Assembly (NCBI GenBank): GCA_003164305.1
Contig: PLSZ01000255.1
Span: 1 to 5,257 of the forward strand
Reading direction: 5' to 3'
DNA length: 5,257 nucleotides
Origin: Acetobacteraceae bacterium
Lineage (GTDB): Bacteria; Pseudomonadota; Alphaproteobacteria; Acetobacterales; Acetobacteraceae
A program made the translations under genes and the position numbers. The notes below the pieces were generated by a model. That model searched no databases, had not been told where the DNA came from, and worked only from the letters and a program-made list of their open reading frames with translations. This document shows positions 1 to 5,066 of this stretch, piece by piece; position 1 is the first letter of the stretch; every line of letters starts with the position of its first letter.

Positions 1-477
1 CGGGCAGAACACCACGCAGACCGCCTGATCCTGCGCCAGGCCCTGCATCTTCAGCGCACCCGGAAGATAGATGCTTTTGAGGTCCGGCAGCGCGGCGGCG
101 TAATCGGAAACCAGCGGAACCCAGAGCTTCTGGTCGATACCGGCCGAGAGCCCGTCGGTGCCAGTCAGCACCAGATCGATGTCCACCCGGCCCGCGTCCT
201 GCTGGGCTTTGATTTTGCCCGGAAGCTCCGGCGCCGGAGCCTGCGAGTAGGAGATTTTGGAGACCAGTTTGGGGTTGGCAGCGACGTAGGCCTGCATAGC
301 GCCCTGGGTCAGTTGCAACTGGCCGCCGACGTCCACGACGTTGAGGGTGACCGGGGATGTGGGCAACGGAGGCGCCGCGGCCGCGCGGGCGTTGCGCGGT
401 ATGAGACCGGCGCCGAGCGCCGCGATACTGGCCGCCCCACCGATGATGTGGCGGCGGGTCGCTTGGTAGGTTGTCAT
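1..477 (-). CDS. ABC transporter substrate-binding protein, N-terminal part (3' end outside window)
   Basis: The minus strand is open from an ATG at 477-475 to the window edge, giving 159 codons without a stop. The product begins MTTYQATRRHIIGGAASIAA, a twin-arginine-like leader: RR at residues 8-9, then a small hydrophobic stretch and an Ala-rich segment ending near residue 40. This implies export to the periplasm by the Tat route. The mature start (TSPVTLNVVDVGG, about residues 40-52) and the following AMQAYVAANP and DIDLVLTGTDGL segments look like a family 1 (Fe3+/polyamine/sugar-like) extracellular solute-binding protein. In such proteins the first beta strand, the first helix and the ligand-lobe strand come in this order. 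The ligand cannot be told. The start is well supported by GGAGGA eight nucleotides upstream. Transporter permease and ATPase genes would be expected to the left. The exact subfamily is uncertain. Confidence 0.88.
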   Translation of the reverse strand, partial: MTTYQATRRHIIGGAASIAALGAGLIPRNARAAAAPPLPTSPVTLNVVDVGGQLQLTQGAMQAYVAANPKLVSKISYSQAPAPELPGKIKAQQDAGRVDIDLVLTGTDGLSAGIDQKLWVPLVSDYAAALPDLKSIYLPGALKMQGLAQDQAVCVVFCP

Positions 478-485
478 TCGTCGTG

Positions 486-491
486 TCCTCC
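486..491 (-). promoter_or_regulatory. Ribosome binding site of the substrate-binding protein gene
   Basis: On the minus strand the sequence reads AGGGAGGACACGACGA followed by ATG. GGAGGA is a near-perfect Shine-Dalgarno element eight nucleotides from the start, which fixes the start codon at 477-475. Confidence 0.75.
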
Positions 492-558
492 CTGGACATC
501 GTTGCCGTCAGACCGGGCGCTTGCCGGGTGCGATTACACCCTGGGCGCGTCGTAGCAA

Positions 559-579
559 ACCTGGCGGTGCTTGCCAGGT
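559..579. repeat. Inverted repeat ACCTGGC-N7-GCCAGGT
   Basis: A perfect 7-bp inverted repeat with a 7-nt spacer lies about 80-100 nt upstream of the solute-binding protein start. It could be an operator or a leader hairpin in that gene's transcript. A second, shorter perfect repeat (GGGTG-N6-CACCC, 526-541) lies between it and the gene. No regulator can be named. In DNA this GC-rich, chance symmetry of this size is possible. Confidence 0.3.
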
Positions 580-585
580 GGGGCA

Positions 586-599
586 TTGACGTGGGTCAA
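586..599. promoter_or_regulatory. Candidate FNR/FixK-type (CRP-family) binding site
   Basis: TTGACGTGGGTCAA is a 14-bp palindrome, TTGAC-N4-GTCAA. It fits the general TTGA-N6-TCAA form bound by FNR, Anr and FixK regulators, whose best site is TTGAT-N4-ATCAA. It sits in the divergent region, centred about 115 nt upstream of the solute-binding protein start and about 240 nt upstream of the gene at 832. It could therefore serve either promoter. A CRP-family site would link one of these genes to oxygen or redox state. The match to the family form is seen; binding is inferred. Confidence 0.4.
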
Positions 600-637
600 G
601 GGGGCGCGGCGGCGGCGGTAAGGGGGGATGCTCGAGA

Positions 638-659
638 TAACGTCGGTGCATCGACGGTA
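638..659. repeat. Imperfect palindrome, possible operator
   Basis: TAACGTCG and CGACGGTA flank a 6-nt GTGCAT centre, giving 8-bp arms with one mismatch. The site is followed closely by the short palindrome ACACGTGT (660-667). The size and symmetry suit a dimeric regulator in the divergent promoter region. I cannot assign a regulator family. Confidence 0.25.
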
Positions 660-761
660 ACACGTGTCATCGCTGAGTTGAACGTGACTTAACGGAAGAC
701 AAACGCGACGGGAGCGAGCCGCCGGCACGAGGCTTAACGGCGTGATCGTGGGTCTTCAGTA

Positions 762-792
762 TTTACAAATTCATCATTATCGTTCACTCAAT
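762..792 (+). promoter_or_regulatory. Possible promoter of the gene at 832
   Basis: TTTACA at 762-767 matches five of six bases of the sigma-70 -35 consensus and lies in a locally AT-rich stretch. The best downstream partner, CTCAAT at 787-792, is weak and its 19-nt spacing is long. Transcription starting near 799 would exclude the earlier GTG at 742 and agree with a start at 832. The -10 element is poor, so this is tentative. Confidence 0.25.
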
Positions 793-818
793 CGTGGCAA
801 ATGGGAAATGTCGGGGAA

Positions 819-824
819 GAGGAA
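819..824 (+). promoter_or_regulatory. Ribosome binding site deciding the start at 832
   Basis: GAGGAA within GGGGAAGAGGAACG lies seven nucleotides before ATG 832. Neither the GTG at 742 nor the ATG at 808 has a comparable element at the right distance, so the shorter reading is preferred. Confidence 0.6.
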
Positions 825-831
825 CGCAGCC

Positions 832-1464
832 ATGCCATTCGCCTACACGTTGCCGGACGCGATAGCCGCCTCGGGTAAAAAAACCCTCAGCGCGGCGGTG
901 ATCACCGAGATTCTGGGTGACGCCAGCAAAGCCGCCTCGCATGCCGACGCTCACATGAAAAGCGAGGATTTCTGGACCGCCCAACGCACCGACTCGACAG
1001 GAACGGCCCTCGGCTCCACGTCGGACACCGACGCTCATTTGAAATCCACGTACAAGAAGCGCGCGAATCATTCGATGTTCGATTCGCCGCTCTCCTCTGT
1101 CGAGGCGATCACAGCGGCGCTCAACACCGACATCGGCACACAGGCATTGACCACCCTGATGGGCCAGGCCGACGGGATCGACCTTTATTCGCGCACCGCC
1201 GTCGCCACGATGGGCAGCACCAAACAGTTCAACCGCTCGAACACGGGCGGCACCGCGACCATGAATAAGGTCGACGCCGAGTATGTCGTCGTCTGCCTGC
1301 GCAAGACAACCGCGAATTATCTGATGATCGCAAGTGCTTATCCCGTCGCGTCGGACGGCACGTCCCAGGCGGAGAACCCGGGCAAGGACTGGTACCAATA
1401 TCAGTCCAACGACACGGTGATCCGCTCGGCGGCCAAAACATCCCCGCCCGTCGTTCCCTGGTGA
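832..1464 (+). CDS. Uncharacterised 210-residue protein, possible RNase-fold (BECR-like) domain
   Basis: I do not recognise this protein with certainty. With the start chosen from its ribosome binding site it has 210 residues; the frame stays open upstream to a GTG at 742. It has no signal peptide or membrane segment and is rich in Ala, Thr, Ser and Asp. A short motif occurs twice, DAHMKS (residues 39-44) and DAHLKS (67-72). The second half holds RANHSMFDS (77-85), an amphipathic helix (about 86-111), an RTAVATMG segment (121-128) and two hydrophobic strands, AEYVVVCLRK (149-158) and NYLMIASAYPV (162-172). A terminal strand pair ending in an AYP-like motif, with upstream His and Arg/Lys, recalls bacterial RNase A-like and other BECR-fold toxin domains. 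This is resemblance from memory only. No immunity-like gene is evident beside it. It stands alone, with over 300 nt of non-coding DNA on both sides. Confidence 0.7.
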   Translation: MPFAYTLPDAIAASGKKTLSAAVITEILGDASKAASHADAHMKSEDFWTAQRTDSTGTALGSTSDTDAHLKSTYKKRANHSMFDSPLSSVEAITAALNTDIGTQALTTLMGQADGIDLYSRTAVATMGSTKQFNRSNTGGTATMNKVDAEYVVVCLRKTTANYLMIASAYPVASDGTSQAENPGKDWYQYQSNDTVIRSAAKTSPPVVPW

Positions 1465-1794
1465 GGTCAGTTCAAACCCTGGCCGACGGTGACATTGCCT
1501 GATCTGACCCGCACGACAAGGCGAGTGGCGTCAAAGCCCAGGGCACAAGACCACGGGACGACAAATTGTTCCCGGCGAAAAGCCGATCCCGGATCACGCA
1601 CGGCGTCCGATTGAATGCGGTCGATCGTATATCATGCGGTGTTTCGTCGATCCGTGTCACGTCCTGCCTGAACGTATCGGTCCACTGAGGTAGAGCGACC
1701 GCCGGCACGGTCGATGCCTCGCTGCCGGCAACCGTCACCACCGTCACCCATTCCCCGCTTGCGGATGCCTCGTCCGGCGGGCATTTTGCCGCCC
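1465..1794. other. Intergenic or leader region without a convincing gene
   Basis: No reading frame here has a recognisable product or a good ribosome binding site. The long minus-strand frame that covers it continues into the next gene's Ala/Pro-rich coding sequence and looks like a shadow. The stretch contains an imperfect inverted repeat, CGGGA.ACAA/TTGT.TCCCG (1554-1574), and a perfect one just before the in-frame ATG at 1714 (1696-1713). A short AT-rich patch around 1627-1635 (GTATATCAT) might be part of a promoter for the downstream glycosyltransferase gene, but no good -35 element is placed before it. Confidence 0.5.
1696..1713. repeat. Perfect inverted repeat before an in-frame ATG
   Basis: CGACCG-CCGGCA-CGGTCG forms a 6-bp GC-rich stem with a 6-nt loop, ending exactly before the ATG at 1714. 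In RNA it would cover the place where a ribosome binding site for that ATG should be. This argues against 1714 as the start of the glycosyltransferase gene. Confidence 0.35.
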
Positions 1795-3342
1795 ATGAGC
1801 ATGAGCACCACACAAGGCAGCGCGCCCCAGCAAACCGCCGGCGCGCCATCAGCCACGCCGCCCGCGTCACAATCGGTGCAGGCGGCCACGCAACCGACGC
1901 CCGCGGCGGGGCAAACCACGCCCGGCCAACCCGCCGCCGCGCCACCCGCGGCCCAGCCCGCCGGGGAAACCCCGGATCAGGCCCTCGCCCGAGCCCAGGC
2001 CGCCGCGCAGGCGAAACGTCTGAGCGAGGCAAGCGGGATCTGCGAGGACGTGCTCGCCGCCACCCCCGACTACCCGGCCGCGCTCGCGCTGTTGGGCATC
2101 GTCATGGCGATGAAGAACGACCTCGACCGCGGCGTCGAACTGATGCGCAAGGCGATCTCCCTACGGCCCGGCATCCCCAGTTGGTACGCGCATTTGAGTT
2201 CGATGTGCCGCAACACCTACCGGATGGATGAGGCGGTTGCCGCCGGCCAGGAGTCGATCCGGCTCGATCCGAACAACGCCGACCATCTGGTCAACATGTC
2301 GCTGGTGTTCGTCGATGTGGACGACCGCGAACGCGCCACCGCCTGCCTGCTGCGCGCCCTGGGCCTGAAGCACGACCACGCCGACGGGCATCTGGCGATG
2401 GCGCAGATCCTGCTGGCGCAACGCGACTTCAAGCCCGGCTGGGACGAATACGAGTGGCGCAACCTGACCGAGGCCGGCAAAGCGACCATGCCGCCGATGA
2501 CCTCGGCGCACTGGAACGGCATGCGCATCCCGACCGGGCGGCTGCTGCTGGTCGGCGATCAGGGCTATGGCGACACCATCCAGTTCGCCCGCTACATCGG
2601 CATGGCCGCCGAGCGCGTGCAGGACGTCATACTGGGCTGCAGCGCCGAGATGGGCCCGCTGCTGTCGAAAATCCCCGGCGTGGCGCAGTATTGCCACCGT
2701 TGGAACGACGTGCCTGGCCACGCGGTGCATTGCCGCCTGTCCAGCCTGCCGCACATCTTCGGCACCACACCGGACAGCATTCCCGCCAAGGTGCCCTATC
2801 TGTTCGCCGACCCCGCGCGGGCGGCGTTCTGGAAGGAAAAGCTGGACGCCAGCCTGCCGCGCGGCCTGAAGCGGATCGGGCTCGCCTGGACCGGCCGGCC
2901 GACGCATCCCAACGACCGCCGCCGCTCGGTGCGGCTGGCCCGGCTGCTGCGGCTGACCGAGTGCGGACCCGCCGCGTTCGTTTCGTTGCAGAAGCCGATG
3001 CCCGCCGCCGACCTGGAGAACATCAAGGCGTTCAACGGCATGACCGACCTGTCGAACGACCTGACCGACTTCGGCGAAACCGCCGCGCTGATGGAAAACC
3101 TCGATTTGGTCATCACGGTCGATACGTCGATGGGCCACCTGGCCGGCGCGATGGGCAAGCCGGTGTGGATCATGATCCCCAAAGCCGCCGACTGGCGCTG
3201 GCAACTGGAGCGGGAGGATACCCCGTGGTACCCCTCCGCCCGGTTGTTCCGCCAGGCGAAACCCGGCGAGTGGGATCCTGTCCTGAACAGAGTCAGCGAG
3301 GCACTGACCGCCGAATTGCGGCAGACCGTCGCCGTGAACTGA
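1795..3342 (+). CDS. TPR-repeat protein with GT9-like glycosyltransferase domain
   Basis: Read from ATG 1795 the product has 515 residues; the frame extends to ATG 1714, but those 27 codons are Pro/Arg-rich and lack a ribosome binding site. Even 1795 has only a weak GGCGGG 13 nt upstream, and ATG 1801 is possible. Residues 1-60 are an Ala/Pro/Gln/Thr low-complexity tail. Residues 61-223 hold five TPR units in a 34-residue register (61, 95, 129, 163, 197), with typical endings such as SIRLDPNNA. Residues 249-515 match the family 9 glycosyltransferase (heptosyltransferase-like) plan: a phosphate-loop-like GDQGYGDTIQFARY (254-267), IGLAWTGRPTHPNDRRRS (361-378), FVSLQK, and ITVDTSMGHLAGAMGKPVW (440-458), followed by DWRW and TPWYPS. 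A sugar transfer from a nucleotide-sugar donor in the cytoplasm is likely; TPRs may hold a protein partner or acceptor. Donor and acceptor are unknown. The next gene follows after 7 nt. Confidence 0.88.
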   Translation: MSMSTTQGSAPQQTAGAPSATPPASQSVQAATQPTPAAGQTTPGQPAAAPPAAQPAGETPDQALARAQAAAQAKRLSEASGICEDVLAATPDYPAALALLGIVMAMKNDLDRGVELMRKAISLRPGIPSWYAHLSSMCRNTYRMDEAVAAGQESIRLDPNNADHLVNMSLVFVDVDDRERATACLLRALGLKHDHADGHLAMAQILLAQRDFKPGWDEYEWRNLTEAGKATMPPMTSAHWNGMRIPTGRLLLVGDQGYGDTIQFARYIGMAAERVQDVILGCSAEMGPLLSKIPGVAQYCHRWNDVPGHAVHCRLSSLPHIFGTTPDSIPAKVPYLFADPARAAFWKEKLDASLPRGLKRIGLAWTGRPTHPNDRRRSVRLARLLRLTECGPAAFVSLQKPMPAADLENIKAFNGMTDLSNDLTDFGETAALMENLDLVITVDTSMGHLAGAMGKPVWIMIPKAADWRWQLEREDTPWYPSARLFRQAKPGEWDPVLNRVSEALTAELRQTVAVN

Positions 3343-3349
3343 TCGCGCG

Positions 3350-4327
3350 GTGATCGACGCGGAGGTCCTGTCGCACGCCGGCCGCTGGTTTGATCGCGCG
3401 TGGTACAACGCGCGCAATCCCGACGTTGTCCGCGTTGGGATCGACCCGCTGGCGCATTATTTGCGTTATGGCGAGGCCGAGGGCCGCTATCCCTCGCCCT
3501 GGTTCAATCCCGCCTGGTATCGCGCGGTGTATCAGGTCCCGCCCGACCGATGCGCGCTTGAACATTTCCTGACCCATCGCGCGACCGGCCGCTTTCTTCC
3601 CAGTGCCGCGCTGTATCTGGTGCCGCCGATGTCGCCCTGGCGAGAGGATATCGCGGTCGGGATCGATCCGTTCGATCACTATTTGTCCGAGATGGAAACG
3701 CCCGAGCGGGAATTGTTGCCCGACCTCCCCGTCATTCAGGGCGCCGGTCTGATCGACGCGCATTATTTTCTGATCAACCCGGCCGACCGGTTCGAGGCGG
3801 AACTCGATCCGGTGCTCCACTATATCCGTTTCGGATGGTGGCGCGGACTGCGGCCGAGCACCGCTTTCGATCCGGACTGGTATACGGAGACCAATCCCGC
3901 GATCACCCGTCTGGGGATCAATCCGCTGGTCCACTATATTCTGGAAGGCGAGGCCGCGAACCGGCGTCCGGTGCCCTGGTTCGATCCGTCCTGGTATCGG
4001 TCCGAGTATGTCGTTCCGCCCGGGCAATTGGCCCTCAGTCACTACACGCGCCATCGCCGGGGCCGCACGGTCAGTCCAAACCCGCTGTTCGACGTGGACT
4101 GGTATGTAGCGAGGCACGGTGCGGAAATCCCTCCGGAGGTCGATCCGTTCTCACATTATCTGCTGAGCGGCGCGATGCGGGACATCGATCCCTCCCCATG
4201 TTTCGACGCACGCGGCTGGCGGCATCGTCACATGGCGCCCCTGGGGGCCGAGGGACAGTCGGAATTGCCCGTCAGCGCGCGCAATCCGCTGGTGCATCAC
4301 CTGCGGTCGCTGCTGACGGCGACGTGA
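3350..4327 (+). CDS. WY/HY-repeat protein of the kind found with cell-surface glycosyltransferases
   Basis: This 325-residue protein consists almost entirely of degenerate repeats of 35-45 residues. The core is WFDxxWYxxxNP, then GxDPLxHYLxxG, then EGRxPSP. About eight units can be traced, with WY or an equivalent at residues 18, 56, 177, 215 and 251, and the DP..HY core at 32, 106, 153, 191, 265 and 312. Two units are of a different type, WYR..Y.VPP....AL.HF/Y (51-77 and 210-236). There is no signal peptide, membrane segment or separate enzyme domain. I know such repeats as parts of alphaproteobacterial glycosyltransferase-like and surface proteins, but have no established function for them. 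The start is a GTG 7 nt after the previous stop without a clear ribosome binding site, so translational coupling is likely. It may be a scaffold or an accessory subunit of the glycosyltransferase. Confidence 0.82.
   Translation: MIDAEVLSHAGRWFDRAWYNARNPDVVRVGIDPLAHYLRYGEAEGRYPSPWFNPAWYRAVYQVPPDRCALEHFLTHRATGRFLPSAALYLVPPMSPWREDIAVGIDPFDHYLSEMETPERELLPDLPVIQGAGLIDAHYFLINPADRFEAELDPVLHYIRFGWWRGLRPSTAFDPDWYTETNPAITRLGINPLVHYILEGEAANRRPVPWFDPSWYRSEYVVPPGQLALSHYTRHRRGRTVSPNPLFDVDWYVARHGAEIPPEVDPFSHYLLSGAMRDIDPSPCFDARGWRHRHMAPLGAEGQSELPVSARNPLVHHLRSLLTAT
3389..4324 (+). repeat. Coding repeat array: four-unit block duplicated at a 159-residue offset
   Basis: Residues about 14-160 of the encoded protein align to residues 173-319 without net insertion or deletion. 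WY 18-19 matches 177-178, WY 56-57 matches 215-216, DPF.HYL 106-112 matches 265-271, and (D/N)P..H 153-157 matches 312-316. By hand count about half of the positions are identical over residues 14-77 (34 of 64), falling off in the third and fourth units. The period at DNA level is 477 bp, but nucleotide identity is limited, so the duplication is old. Confidence 0.7.
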
Positions 4328-4391
4328 GTCAGATGGGACCGGCCGCAAGAACCGGGATGCGCGTCAGTCCGCCGCGAGGCAGAATGCCGGC

Positions 4392-5066
4392 ATGAACCAG
4401 AACCTGAACACGGACATCGACGCCCAGGGCTACGCGGTGCGGCATGTGCTGGACGCGGAAGCATGCCGGGAGGTGGCAGCGCTCTGGGATGACGATCAGC
4501 GCTTCCGCAAACGCATCATCATGCAGCAACACGCTTATGGCCGAGGCGAATATCGCTACTTCAGCTACCCTCTGCCGGAGCCGGTCGCGCGGCTGCGGGA
4601 GACGCTGTATCCGCCGCTTGCCGAGATCGCCAACGCGTGGCGCCGGACTTTGGGGGAGCCCACGCGGTTTCCGCCCACGCTGCCGGAATTCCTTGACGAG
4701 TGCCACGCGGCGGGACAGACGAGGCCGACGCCTCTGATGCTGCGCTACGGCGCTGACGATTTCAACTGCCTGCATCAGGATCTTTACGGCGATCTGGTGT
4801 TTCCGTTGCAGGCTGTGATTTTGCTGAGCGAGCCCGGCCGCGACTTCACCGGCGGTGAATTTCTTCTGGTCGAGCAACGCCCGCGCGCGCAATCCCGCGC
4901 TGAGATCGTTCCGCTGACGCAAGGCGACGCCGCGATCTTTCCGGTGCATCACCGTCCCGGGCGCGGAACGAAAGGTCCCTGTCGCCTGACCATGCGCCAC
5001 GGTGTCAGCCGCGTCCGCTCCGGCGACCGCCAAACCCTGGGCCTGATCTTTCACGATGCGGCGTGA
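4392..5066 (+). CDS. 2OG-Fe(II) oxygenase, Oxygenase-NA (PF09859/COG3826) type
   Basis: The 224-residue product is a full-length cytoplasmic 2-oxoglutarate and Fe(II)-dependent dioxygenase. The metal triad is visible as HQD (His128, Asp130, in NCLHQDLYGDLVFPLQ) and His203 in MRHGVSRVRSG; Arg213, ten residues after His203, is the likely 2-oxoglutarate ligand. The LLSEPGRDFTGGEF (144-157), LVEQRPRAQSR (159-169), QGDAAIFPV (177-185) and C-terminal TLGLIFHDA segments are hallmarks of the family annotated as Oxygenase-NA, thought to act on damaged or modified nucleic acid. The true substrate is not established. ATG 4392 is preceded by GAGG 12 nt upstream, a slightly long spacing. It lies 64 nt after the repeat-protein gene on the same strand, so it could share its transcript, though its job seems unrelated to glycan transfer. 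Confidence 0.88.
   Translation: MNQNLNTDIDAQGYAVRHVLDAEACREVAALWDDDQRFRKRIIMQQHAYGRGEYRYFSYPLPEPVARLRETLYPPLAEIANAWRRTLGEPTRFPPTLPEFLDECHAAGQTRPTPLMLRYGADDFNCLHQDLYGDLVFPLQAVILLSEPGRDFTGGEFLLVEQRPRAQSRAEIVPLTQGDAAIFPVHHRPGRGTKGPCRLTMRHGVSRVRSGDRQTLGLIFHDAA

Larger units (their letters stand above)
478..831. other. Divergent intergenic region with several inverted repeats
   Basis: This stretch separates two divergently read genes, the minus-strand solute-binding protein and the plus-strand gene starting at 832. The short reading frames inside it have no recognisable product or ribosome binding site and look random. It should hold promoters for both directions. It contains several short inverted repeats: 526-541 (GGGTG/CACCC, 6-nt loop), 559-579 (ACCTGGC/GCCAGGT, 7-nt loop), 586-599 (TTGAC/GTCAA) and 638-659 (8-bp arms with one mismatch). 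From about 755 to 800 it becomes distinctly AT-rich compared with the surroundings, as expected for a promoter. Confidence 0.6.

Noticed and set aside
873..886. Seven-A run inside GGGT-AAAAAA-ACCC, resembling a slippery site or an internal terminator stem
   Set aside because: The stem is only four base pairs, there is no following T-run or pseudoknot, and the zero frame reads on through Gly-Lys-Lys-Thr into a full-length protein.
699..1720. CCGCCGGCACG occurring at 719-729 and 1699-1709, flanking the orphan gene like direct repeats of a mobile element
   Set aside because: The match is only 11 bp of GC-rich sequence, there is no transposase or terminal inverted repeat, and such matches are expected by chance here.
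1472..2032. A minus-strand frame of 186 codons covering the intergenic region and the start of the glycosyltransferase gene
   Set aside because: I considered it as an immunity gene for the possible toxin-like protein, but it is opposed to the downstream gene, its N-terminal half is the shadow of an Ala/Pro-rich tail, and its product looks unstructured.
2454..3353. A plus-strand frame of 299 codons inside the glycosyltransferase gene in another phase
   Set aside because: The product is rich in Arg, His, Pro and Ala without recognisable motifs, which is typical of an out-of-frame reading of a GC-rich gene.
2161..3417. A long open reading frame (418 codons) on the minus strand opposite the glycosyltransferase gene
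   Set aside because: It is the antisense shadow of a GC-rich gene with strong third-position GC. Its product is low in structure-forming motifs and resembles no family, while the plus-strand product has clear TPR and GT9-like motifs.
3293..4117. A minus-strand frame of 274 codons opposite the repeat-protein gene, itself repetitive
   Set aside because: Its repetitiveness simply mirrors the repeats of the plus-strand gene. It has no credible start signal or family resemblance.
4329..5054. A minus-strand frame of 241 codons opposite the oxygenase gene
   Set aside because: The plus-strand product has all catalytic residues of a 2OG oxygenase; the antisense product has no recognisable domain.
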